Assembly: GCA_964585635.1 (NCBI GenBank)
Contig: CAZPEV010000053.1
Location: 1-17,736 of the forward strand
Length of the DNA: 17,736 nucleotides
Reading direction: 5' to 3'
Source of the DNA: CAZPEV01 sp964585635
GTDB taxonomy: Bacteria > Zixibacteria > MSB-5A5 > GN15 > JAAZOE01
Below, in pieces: positions 8,291 to 15,200 of this stretch. Under the pieces are notes generated by a model. The model was not told the origin of the DNA. It saw nothing but the letters and a program-made list of their open reading frames with translations, and made no database searches. Position numbers and translations under genes: made by a program. The first letter of the stretch is position 1, and every line of letters starts with the position of its first letter.

Positions 8291-9079
8291 CTAGATAACG
8301 GTATTGACCAGCGAACCGACCCGTTCGACGCGCACTTCGATCCTGTCCCCGCGCTGCATCGGATCAATCCCCTGCGGCGTGCCGGTGGCAATCACATCGC
8401 CCGGCAGCAGGGTCATGACCGATGAGATGAAATGCACCAGGAACGGAACCGCAAAGATCAAGTCGGACGTCCGCCCATATTGCTTTCGTACACCGTTAAG
8501 ATAAGCCTCTACCGCCAGATCGGACGGATCGATTCCACGCACGACCGACGGCCCGACCGGGCAGAACGTGTCGAATCCCTTCCCTCGCGTCCATTGGCCA
8601 TCTTGCTTTTGGACGTTCCGCGCGGTGACATCGTTGACACAGGTGTATCCGAAAATATAATCATTTGCCTGCGCCACCGGGATTTTGGATCCCCTATGGC
8701 CGATGACAACCCCTAATTCCGCCTCATAGTCGACCCTATCCACCCCTTGCGGATAGATGATATGCTCCTCCGGGCCGATCAGAGCCGTGGGCGGTTTGAG
8801 AAACAGGATCGGATTGGCCGGGACCTCCGTCGCCGACTGCGAATGCTGAACATGCATTCGGTAGTTTAATCCCACCAGAATAATCTTGGATGGTGTCACC
8901 GGACACAACAGCGTGACCTCTTTAAGGTCGACCGATCGTCCGGTCGGACGGATGGCTTCATAATATGCTCCGTCGAGTATTTCGATTCTGTCATCAGTCA
9001 GCCGGCCAAACAACTTTACTCCGGACAGCCTGCAGCGGATGAAGCGTTCCACTCGGGGTTCTTTTCCGGTCTGCATCAT
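8291..9079 (-). CDS. Fumarylacetoacetate hydrolase (FAH) family protein
   Basis: 262 residues of the FAH superfamily, whose members hydrolyse, decarboxylate or isomerise 1,3-diketo acids (fumarylacetoacetate, acylpyruvates, oxaloacetate, 2-hydroxyhepta-2,4-dienedioate). The core motifs are VGLNYRMH (69-76), FLKPPTALIGPE (93-104), the metal-binding DYEAELGVVIG (117-127; Glu119 and Glu121), VNDVTARNVQ (148-157; Asp150) and KGFDTFCPVGP (167-177), ending in GDVIATGTPQGIDPM..GD. All divalent-metal ligands are present, so it should be active. The size and the RFIRCR..G..LFG.L N-terminus resemble the short FAHD1/HpaG-like group. The exact substrate cannot be read from sequence, and no neighbouring aromatic-degradation genes point to one. 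Two consecutive ATG codons (9079, 9076) are possible starts; GATGAGAG upstream is a modest ribosome site. Confidence 0.88.
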   Translation of the reverse strand: MMQTGKEPRVERFIRCRLSGVKLFGRLTDDRIEILDGAYYEAIRPTGRSVDLKEVTLLCPVTPSKIILVGLNYRMHVQHSQSATEVPANPILFLKPPTALIGPEEHIIYPQGVDRVDYEAELGVVIGHRGSKIPVAQANDYIFGYTCVNDVTARNVQKQDGQWTRGKGFDTFCPVGPSVVRGIDPSDLAVEAYLNGVRKQYGRTSDLIFAVPFLVHFISSVMTLLPGDVIATGTPQGIDPMQRGDRIEVRVERVGSLVNTVI

Positions 9080-9289
9080 TATACTCTCATCATCGTCTTA
9101 CTGTTCTTGTCGATTGCTGCCCGGGCGCGGATCGATCCGGTCGCTACCGGACGACCGCACGTGAACCGGCACAGGTCGAGGGATGCCTTGGCCGGGGCGA
9201 TCTTCGTCGGCTATATCGCCGGCGGCGTCAGGTCAAAACCGTAAAGCTTCCGCCCCCTCCGCCCAATATATTACCCTCTGCAATCTCCG
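9080..9289. other. 210-bp intergenic gap between the pseudo-peptidase and FAH genes
   Basis: The largest gap inside the gene block. No convincing gene is seen. It contains a perfect 12-bp palindrome CGGATCGATCCG (9128-9139) overlapping a small hairpin CCGGT-CGCT-ACCGG (9137-9150). Reading towards FAH, TTGACC followed 15 bp later by TATAGC (about 9210-9236) could be a weak promoter, but the spacer is short. No T-run follows the hairpin, so it is not a typical terminator. A plus-strand frame (about 9071-9244) reads like a hydrophobic leader (LIIVLLFLSIAARA) but lacks ATG/GTG and a ribosome site. Confidence 0.4.
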
Positions 9290-10867
9290 TCAATTGGCGC
9301 ATTGGCGGAAGAGATATTTGGGATTGAGCTTCTCCCCGGTACCGCGGGTCACCAGGGCACGCCAGTCCTCCGCCCCGCCGCGGCGATAGTAATTGCGGAC
9401 CAGGAAGTCCCGCAAATGGGAATTATCCAGGATGGCGCCGTATTCCTCGCAGAGATGGGCCAGCGTCTGCGCCGCAATGCAGCGTCCGACCAGGCGATTC
9501 TGGAGGCTGACGGGATTGGTAACATATTCCAACTGGGCGGCCCAGGCCGCCTTCGCGGCCCGGCAGGGAAACATCATGTACTTTTCAAACAGCTGTCGAT
9601 ACCGAAGATCCAAATCACCCAGGGGATTCTGATACAGTTCCTGCTCAAAGGCGACCTGGACCAGCAGAAGACGCAGATCATACAGACGGGAGAAATCACG
9701 GATGGCCGCCAACTCGATGACCAGCGGTTCCGGCATGGCCGCATATTTCCGCCTCCAGGAGTCGAGATCGATCACGTCATCGAAAATCTGGGCCATCCCT
9801 TCGGCAAAACAGGGCGCCGGAGGCTGGGCCAGCAGATAATCCGGCTGCCCGATATTAACGGCATAGAGGGCTCGGCCGGCCTGGTCAAAGAGCCAAGATA
9901 AGGCGGCGGGGCCATCCGCTGCCGCTGTGACGATCCGGATATCACGAGGAACCTGCACCTTCACGACATCTTCAGGAGGAGAGACGCCCACCGTGATTGC
10001 GGGGGCGAAATAGATCGGCAGCGCATCAATATTGATGCCCAGGCCGCGCAAAGTGGATCGAAGCAAGGCGGTCTGATTGAGGGCGGCATAATACGGCTCC
10101 AGCGGGACGCTGGTTTGATTGAGGGCATATTCGACGTCCCAACCCTGCAAGTCGGACAGACTCAGCTGCTGCTTTACCGAGTCAACGGCTGGCCGATAAA
10201 ACGATTCCGACAACTGGTCGATTTCATTCAGCAACGCCAGGAATTCACCCTTGTCCAGCCCCGATACGGTCAACATCATGTCATAATGGGAGGGATATCC
10301 GGCGGCGGCCGCGACCTGGTTGCGCAGCCTGATCAGACGGGCCACGCCCGTGGCCAGGCTATCACCCCGCGCCGTCAACGCCACGTAAGCCTCTTGCCGC
10401 AAGCGGCGATCAGACGCAAAGGCGATGATTCGCCGCAACGAATCCTCGGTGGTCGTACCGCCCTGAAATTGAGGCTTCCATCGCACCGCCGCCGCCAGCC
10501 CCGCATTTCTGGCCTGGCGCACCGACGAATCGCTCTCAACTACCGTCCGGAGAAAGGCGCGATGAATGAATTCCAGGCGGCGGCGATCGCTGTCATCTTC
10601 GGCGGCCGCAAGATATTCCTTCACAAATAGCGGCGTTGCCGGGTTGGCATTCAGTTCTTCGTTCAGCCGCAAGAAATAGGGCAGCGAATCGGCTCGTCCG
10701 ACGGTCAGGTACTGCCACTGCTCCAGGGCGATTCGCCGATTCAGATACTCGGCGCGCCTGGCATAATCATCGATATAGGCCCGTATTTCGTCTTCATTAA
10801 CCCGCTGGTTGCGGCATGACAGTGCCGCCAGAAGAGTCAGACCGATGGCGATGACGTTTCTAAACAC
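9290..10867 (-). CDS. Catalytically degenerate M2-type (ACE-like) peptidase homologue, putative lipoprotein
   Basis: 525 residues from the chosen GTG start. Residues 4-17 are hydrophobic and end LAALSC, a near-lipobox (Cys18; Ala at -3 is not ideal), so a secreted lipoprotein is likely. The C-terminal two thirds resemble bacterial M2 metallopeptidases: NPVSLQNRLVGRCIAAQ (451-467) matches the usual xPVYYxNYxLGxLxAxQ region, followed by the closing fl...yY..GG..W..L....TGE.L element (489-520). The zinc motif HExxH should fall in SWLFDQAGRALYAV (324-337). It reads DQAGR (328-332), losing both His ligands and the catalytic Glu. Glu356 (FAEGMA) remains, 28 residues after the first motif position, as in ACE (H383/E411). 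It is therefore probably non-catalytic. The GTG at 10867 has GAGG five bases upstream and lies 7 bp after aroQ; the open frame continues into aroQ, but that part is out-of-frame shadow. Confidence 0.7.
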   Translation of the reverse strand: MFRNVIAIGLTLLAALSCRNQRVNEDEIRAYIDDYARRAEYLNRRIALEQWQYLTVGRADSLPYFLRLNEELNANPATPLFVKEYLAAAEDDSDRRRLEFIHRAFLRTVVESDSSVRQARNAGLAAAVRWKPQFQGGTTTEDSLRRIIAFASDRRLRQEAYVALTARGDSLATGVARLIRLRNQVAAAAGYPSHYDMMLTVSGLDKGEFLALLNEIDQLSESFYRPAVDSVKQQLSLSDLQGWDVEYALNQTSVPLEPYYAALNQTALLRSTLRGLGINIDALPIYFAPAITVGVSPPEDVVKVQVPRDIRIVTAAADGPAALSWLFDQAGRALYAVNIGQPDYLLAQPPAPCFAEGMAQIFDDVIDLDSWRRKYAAMPEPLVIELAAIRDFSRLYDLRLLLVQVAFEQELYQNPLGDLDLRYRQLFEKYMMFPCRAAKAAWAAQLEYVTNPVSLQNRLVGRCIAAQTLAHLCEEYGAILDNSHLRDFLVRNYYRRGGAEDWRALVTRGTGEKLNPKYLFRQCAN

Positions 10868-10872
10868 GACAT

Positions 10873-10876
10873 CCTC
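10873..10876 (-). promoter_or_regulatory. Ribosome-binding site that sets the GTG start of the pseudo-peptidase
   Basis: GAGG on the minus strand, five bases before the GTG at 10867 and overlapping the aroQ stop. This start directly precedes the hydrophobic leader. The longer frame to 11062 would put 65 residues of unrelated sequence, antisense to no function and overlapping aroQ, before the signal. Confidence 0.55.
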
Positions 10877-11303
10877 AATGGTCAGCCAGATAGTCAAGCG
10901 CCAGAAGATATCCCTCGGGCCCCAGTCCGCAGATGATACCGGTGCAGATCTCGGCCATGATCGTCTGCCGCCGCCACTCCTCCCGCCGGTGCACATTGGA
11001 TATATGGACCTCAATGATCGGCAATCTGACGCCGGCCAGGCTATCACGCAAGGCGTAGCCATAATGGGCCAGCGCTCCGGGATTGATGATTACTCCGCTG
11101 GCCGTGGCCTGTTCAGCTTGAATAAAATCGATGATTGCCCCCTCATGGTTGCTCTGAAACGATTTTATCTGGATTCCCCTCCCGGCGGCCTTTTCAGCTA
11201 CCATGCTCTCAATTTCGGTCAGCGTCGCGGGTCCATAGATTTCCGGTTCACGCTGTCCCAGAAGATTGAGGTTGGGACCGTTGATCAGCAGGACAATTTT
11301 CAT
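10875..11303 (-). CDS. aroQ: Type II 3-dehydroquinate dehydratase
   Basis: 142 residues, the usual length of the small dodecameric type II enzyme, which converts 3-dehydroquinate to 3-dehydroshikimate. The signature is intact: LLINGPNLNLLGQREPEIYG (5-24) with the catalytic Tyr23 and loop Arg18, SNHEGAIIDFIQ (51-62), INPGALAH (73-80) with Asn74 and catalytic His80, and EVHISNVHRREEWR (98-111) with His100 and Arg111. Its ATG overlaps the aroB stop by 4 bp (ATGA), and AGGGGGAG lies just upstream. It is the fifth aro gene of the operon and performs the step after AroB. Having the type II rather than the type I (AroD) enzyme is common among non-enteric bacteria. Confidence 0.96.
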   Translation of the reverse strand: MKIVLLINGPNLNLLGQREPEIYGPATLTEIESMVAEKAAGRGIQIKSFQSNHEGAIIDFIQAEQATASGVIINPGALAHYGYALRDSLAGVRLPIIEVHISNVHRREEWRRQTIMAEICTGIICGLGPEGYLLALDYLADH

Positions 11304-12406
11304 ATACTCCCCCTGGAATTGACAAACTCCATCATTCGCATCACTGCTGTCTTAAGCGGGCGCAGGGAGTCAACATCGGATATCATCGGCCGGCCCATGC
11401 CCGCCAGAAGAACAACCCGTAAGTGCCGGGAACTGGCCTTCTTGTCGATCCGCATCGGTTCAATATAGGCGTCCGCATCCTTGCCCAAGTGCGGGATATA
11501 GAGCATAAGGTGTCGCAGATTGTCAAGACCGGCCTGCAATCCAAGGGCCGACAACCTTCCCATCGCCCGTGAGAGATACAAGGCTCCGACCATGCCGGCC
11601 AGGACCGCCTCCCCATGACGAAACCGACGGTATCCCTCAGTCGTCTCAATGGCATGGGCAAAAGTATGACCGAAATTTAGAATAGCGCGGTGACCATGGT
11701 CATGCGGATCACTGCTGACGATGCCCGCCTTGATCCCGATGGCCTGACGAATCAAGCCGCGTAATCGTGGGTCATCCGGGTTTGTCTCCGAAGAATCCAT
11801 CCCGGTGACCTGATGCAGCAGCGGCGGCGATGCTACGAATCCCATTTTCAGGATTTCGCCGAAGCCGCTGATCATTTCGCGGCGGTCGAGCGTATGGAGC
11901 CATTCGGGATCAATCATGACCGCTCGCGGCTGGTAAAACGCCCCGATCAGGTTTTTCCCCCGCCTGTGATTGACGCCGACTTTCCCGCCGATGGCGGCGT
12001 CGACCATGGCTAGCAGCGTCGTGGGGTACTGAACCAACGTCACCCCGCGTTTATAGGTGGCGGCCACATATCCCGCTGTGTCGCCCACCACCCCTCCGCC
12101 AAAGGCAATAAGGACATCATGGCGGCTGAATCGGATATCCACCAGGTGATCATACAGTGCCATTACGGTGCGCTGATTCTTGAAACGCTCGCCGTCACCC
12201 ATCATGATCGGCACGACCTTCCGGCTGGCCGGAAGAAATTCCCGCATTAGGCGCCGGCCATGCAGGGCAAAAATGGTTGGATTTGAAATCACCGCTACCA
12301 TGGTCTCTGGCGGGACCATACCGGCCAACCGCCTGCGATGACGGGAGAAAATAACCGGGCAGCGAATAGCGCCGGCGCTGACGATTATATCTGCAGCGCT
12401 AGGCAC
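11300..12406 (-). CDS. aroB: 3-dehydroquinate synthase
   Basis: 368 residues from the chosen GTG. It cyclises DAHP to 3-dehydroquinate using NAD and Zn/Co. Key segments are DGERFKN (71-77), GGGVVGDTAGYVAATYKRG (103-121, NAD-binding and active-site region), PTTLLAMVDAAIGGKVGVN (128-146), KNLIGAFYQP (151-160), and metal ligands Glu184 (GFGEILK), His247 (NFGHTFAHAIE) and His264 (RHGEAV). An in-frame TTG ten codons further up exists, but the GTG at 12406 has AGAGG seven bases upstream and overlaps the aroK stop by eight bases, which fits translational coupling. The C-terminal overlap with aroQ is ATGA. The first 20 residues are less conserved than usual; otherwise the enzyme looks complete. Confidence 0.95.
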   Translation of the reverse strand: MPSAADIIVSAGAIRCPVIFSRHRRRLAGMVPPETMVAVISNPTIFALHGRRLMREFLPASRKVVPIMMGDGERFKNQRTVMALYDHLVDIRFSRHDVLIAFGGGVVGDTAGYVAATYKRGVTLVQYPTTLLAMVDAAIGGKVGVNHRRGKNLIGAFYQPRAVMIDPEWLHTLDRREMISGFGEILKMGFVASPPLLHQVTGMDSSETNPDDPRLRGLIRQAIGIKAGIVSSDPHDHGHRAILNFGHTFAHAIETTEGYRRFRHGEAVLAGMVGALYLSRAMGRLSALGLQAGLDNLRHLMLYIPHLGKDADAYIEPMRIDKKASSRHLRVVLLAGMGRPMISDVDSLRPLKTAVMRMMEFVNSRGSI

Positions 12407-12938
12407 AACCCAACCTCTCGGCGATTTCCCGGGCAACCTGATATGGGGTCTTGCCGTCTGTGGCGACCGTCAGATCGGATTCCATGTACTGCTGGGAGCG
12501 GGTCTTCAGCAAAAGGTTGATCCGTCCAATCATATTGGCGCTATCCATATTTTCATTATACGAGCCAAGCAGAGGTCTGGCAGGGCCTTTCTTCAATCGT
12601 TCATACAGCATCTCTGGACATGCCTGAAGAAAGATCATCATCCCCTTTCCCTGGATCAACCTGCGATTCTGTGCGGCCACCAGCGCTCCTCCGCCCAGGG
12701 CGATCACCGCCGGAGCCTGATTCACTGCGTCCTGAATGACTTCGAACTCGATCATTCGAAAATGACCCTCGCCCTCTTCGGCAAAGATGGTCGAAATGGT
12801 CTTGCCGGTCCTTTTCTCAACCGTCTCGTCGGTGTCGAGGAATGTCCATCCCAACATCTGCGCCAGGTACCGTCCGGTTTCGGTTTTCCCCGAACCGGAG
12901 AATCCGCAGAGAAAAAGGTGGTCCGGCCGGCGAATCAT
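12399..12938 (-). CDS. aroK: Shikimate kinase
   Basis: 179 residues; transfers phosphate from ATP to shikimate. P-loop GFSGSGKT is at 12-19, the shikimate-binding DTD at 35-37 (LDTDETVEKRTGK), the FR.IE element at 60-64 (Arg61), GGGAL at 82-86, and the LID arginine in RPLL at 121-124. The length is the usual 165-180. Its ATG overlaps the aroE stop as ATGA (12938-12935), and its 3' end holds the ribosome site and start of aroB. It sits directly between the dehydrogenase that makes shikimate and the synthase of the early pathway, within a complete aroA-E-K-B-Q run. Confidence 0.95.
   Translation of the reverse strand: MIRRPDHLFLCGFSGSGKTETGRYLAQMLGWTFLDTDETVEKRTGKTISTIFAEEGEGHFRMIEFEVIQDAVNQAPAVIALGGGALVAAQNRRLIQGKGMMIFLQACPEMLYERLKKGPARPLLGSYNENMDSANMIGRINLLLKTRSQQYMESDLTVATDGKTPYQVAREIAERLGCA
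12414..12419 (-). promoter_or_regulatory. Ribosome-binding site for aroB, inside the end of aroK
   Basis: GAGAGG on the minus strand, seven bases before the GTG at 12406. It decides the aroB start over the TTG at 12436 and places aroB initiation inside the last codons of aroK. Confidence 0.6.
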
Positions 12939-13798
12939 TGAGGGCTCTCAAGATACTTTTCCACTGAATTAATGACCGACTGAGCGGTGGCAAATTTGTC
13001 GAACTTTATTCCCGTCCATAGCGAGAATGATTCCGTTGCTTGGACGACGAGCATGGGCAAACCATCGATCGTTCGGCAGCCCTGCTTCGCGGCCTGCTTC
13101 AGAAGCAGCGTCGGGCGCGGCCGGTAGACCAGATCGTAGCAGACCTGGCAGGATTCGAACCGAAACGTGGCCGGCAATGGGGATTTCTCGACGCTTGCCA
13201 GCGAGCCCGTCGGCGTGCAGTTCACGATCATTTCAAAATGATCATCATCGAGAATGGCCTCAAAGGTCATAGGCTTAAGGGATACCCCGGCGTCGAATCC
13301 CTGACTTATGGCATCGACAAAGCTGCGGGCGCGGTCGCCATCTCGCCCGCACACGCTTATCGCCGCCTGAGGATAGGCCCGTACCAGGGCGGCACAGACC
13401 GCCCGGGCCGATCCCCCATGGCCCAGTATTAGTATCCGTTTGGGGGTCAGCGAAAGGCTGGCCAGAGGGTGGGCAAATCCTGACAAATCCGTATTATACC
13501 CCGTCAAGCGCCCCTTCACGACGCTTACGGAATTTGCGGCTCCGATCTTCTTGGCATCACCCACCAGGCTATCCAAATGGCTAATGATCCGCTCTTTGTA
13601 CGGAATCGTGACCGAGAACCCGTCCAACTCCCGAAGCCGGCGGATCTCTGATGATAACCGATCGGGAGGAACGTCATGGACGGAGAAAGATCCGGAGGAG
13701 ATTGCGGTCAAGGCGAACAGACGATCAAAAATCAGCGGCGACAGGGTGTAGGCGATATCCTGACCCAAAAGCCCGAAATGGTACGATCGTGCAATCAT
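12935..13798 (-). CDS. aroE: Shikimate 5-dehydrogenase
   Basis: 287 residues; NADP(H)-dependent reduction of 3-dehydroshikimate to shikimate. Visible elements: YTLSPLIFDRLF (17-28, shikimate-binding Ser20), DGFSVTIPYKE (59-69) with catalytic Lys68, GAANS (86-90) with Asn89, NTDLSGF (102-108) with catalytic Asp104, the dinucleotide loop GHGGSARAV (126-134), NCTPTGS (193-199), YDLVYRP (221-227), and DGLPMLVVQATESFSLWTG (245-263) with Gln253. The NTDG and GAGG glycines common in the family are Leu and His here; both are peripheral changes. The ATG at 13798 gives an ATGA overlap with aroA. A longer frame to 13837 exists but would run deep into aroA and precede the canonical YHFGLLG start. Confidence 0.94.
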   Translation of the reverse strand: MIARSYHFGLLGQDIAYTLSPLIFDRLFALTAISSGSFSVHDVPPDRLSSEIRRLRELDGFSVTIPYKERIISHLDSLVGDAKKIGAANSVSVVKGRLTGYNTDLSGFAHPLASLSLTPKRILILGHGGSARAVCAALVRAYPQAAISVCGRDGDRARSFVDAISQGFDAGVSLKPMTFEAILDDDHFEMIVNCTPTGSLASVEKSPLPATFRFESCQVCYDLVYRPRPTLLLKQAAKQGCRTIDGLPMLVVQATESFSLWTGIKFDKFATAQSVINSVEKYLESPQ

Positions 13799-15150
13799 GA
13801 TCGAAGACCCTCCAGCATTTCCAGGAAACGCGGACATGAAACGGCCATCGCTTCACTTCCGGTAATCACGGTTCTTCCATGGGCCGCCGCACCGGCAACC
13901 GCGAAAGCCATGGCGATACGATGATCTCCGAAAGAATCGATTTCAACTCCGTTCAGCTCATCGCAGCCCTCGACGGCATAGCCATCGGGAAATTCCCCGA
14001 CCTTGACCCCCATAGCCCGAAGGTTAAGCACGATCGCTGCTATCCGGTCCGACTCTTTGTGCCGCAGCTCCCCGGCATCGCGAACGATGGTGGTCCCTTG
14101 TATTCCCGAGGCCAGCACCGCCAGAATCGGCAGTTCATCGATAAGCCCCGCCACGCCCTCTCCGGATATCCTGCGCGGTTTCAACTGGCCATAGGTCACT
14201 TCGATGTCCCCCACTGGCTCTCCCGATCGAACGGTGCGGTTTCTTATGGCGATATCGGCGTCCATTGCCTTCAGCAGGTTGACAAATCCCAACCGCGTCG
14301 GGTTGAGTCCCACCTGTTTGATAATCAGATGGCTGCCGCGAATCATCAGCGCCGCGGCGATAAAGAATGCCGCCGTGGAGATATCGCCGGGAATGTCCAC
14401 GATGGACCCCGACAATGATTGCCGCGGCGCCAGCGTGACGCTTCGTTTATATTCATCGGTCGGCACCACTCTCTTTTTCCGGCGAGGATCATCAGGGTCG
14501 GGAATGATATCGGCGGTGACATCTTCTATAGCCAGATCGGCGCCAAAATGACTAAGCAAGCGTTCGGTATGATCCCGAGTCGGCACTTTCTCCCTCACCA
14601 CGGTCCGGCAACCTGACGCCAGCCCGGCCAGCAGCAGCGCTGACTTGACCTGGGCTGATGCCACCGGCAGGATATAGTCCAGCGGTAAGATATTTCCCGG
14701 CCGTATATGTATAGGCGCCGTTCCCTCGGGGCTTACCTCGACTGACGCATTCATTTGTCGGAGCGGTTCGGCGAGGCGTTGCATCGGGCGACGCGTCAGA
14801 GAGCCATCACCGATCAATTCAGCCGTCACCCCGGCGCCGGCTAACAGGCCGGTCAGGAGGCGCATGGTCGTACCGGAATTCCTGCAATCGATCGGTGCCG
14901 CAGGCGATGGGATGCCTCCGGATGGTGGCGTCAGGCGGACGACATCGCCGTCGGTTTCGGCCGTTCCACCCAACGCCCGCACTGCCGCCAGCGATTGGGC
15001 GCAATCCTCTCCGTCGGCGAATCCGCGGGCCTCGATCTGCCCTTTGCAGAGCAGCGAGAGCAAAGCCACCCGATGAGAGATGGACTTGTCCCCGGGCACC
15101 TGTATCAAGCCCTTAATCTTGCCGATTCGTCGGATAACCGTTTCGCTCAC
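13795..15150 (-). CDS. aroA: 3-phosphoshikimate 1-carboxyvinyltransferase (EPSP synthase)
   Basis: 451 residues; joins phosphoenolpyruvate to shikimate-3-phosphate. Both domains are complete: VPGDKSISHR (18-27, Lys22), the PEP loop NSGTTMRLL (91-99), RRPMQRLAEPL (120-130), SAQVKSALLLAGL (165-177), the hinge/active-site IDELPILAV (337-345, catalytic Asp338), LRHKESDR (362-369) and DSFGDHRIAMA (405-415). The sequence belongs with Bacillus-type enzymes (NSGTTMRL) rather than the E. coli GNAGTAMR form. The residue before NSGT is Arg90, where Gly is usual, and a charged stretch at about 211-236 looks inserted between strands. The start is GTG (15150-15148), with GAGG five bases upstream. The gene lies 50 bp after argS and is the first of the overlapping aro genes. 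No clear promoter is visible in the 50-bp gap, so it may be co-transcribed with argS. Confidence 0.95.
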   Translation of the reverse strand: MSETVIRRIGKIKGLIQVPGDKSISHRVALLSLLCKGQIEARGFADGEDCAQSLAAVRALGGTAETDGDVVRLTPPSGGIPSPAAPIDCRNSGTTMRLLTGLLAGAGVTAELIGDGSLTRRPMQRLAEPLRQMNASVEVSPEGTAPIHIRPGNILPLDYILPVASAQVKSALLLAGLASGCRTVVREKVPTRDHTERLLSHFGADLAIEDVTADIIPDPDDPRRKKRVVPTDEYKRSVTLAPRQSLSGSIVDIPGDISTAAFFIAAALMIRGSHLIIKQVGLNPTRLGFVNLLKAMDADIAIRNRTVRSGEPVGDIEVTYGQLKPRRISGEGVAGLIDELPILAVLASGIQGTTIVRDAGELRHKESDRIAAIVLNLRAMGVKVGEFPDGYAVEGCDELNGVEIDSFGDHRIAMAFAVAGAAAHGRTVITGSEAMAVSCPRFLEMLEGLRS

Positions 15151-15200
15151 GATGGCCTCAGATAGTTCTGCCTGCGATTCCGAATCATGCCCCGGATTCG

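Noticed and set aside
9071..9244. Plus-strand frame with hydrophobic leader-like sequence LIIVLLFLSIAARA, about 57 codons
   Set aside because: No ATG or GTG and no ribosome site, it overlaps the FAH start, and it is antisense to the gene block. Short open frames of this kind are expected by chance at this GC content.
10868..11062. Extended N-terminus of the peptidase homologue, 65 residues into aroQ
   Set aside because: This stretch is an out-of-frame reading of aroQ. The GTG at 10867 has a ribosome site and leads straight into the signal sequence.
15171..15200. Inverted repeat CGAATC...GATTCG after argS as a terminator
   Set aside because: The stem is only six pairs, no T-run follows, and the aroA ribosome site comes immediately after. 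It is at most a weak structure.
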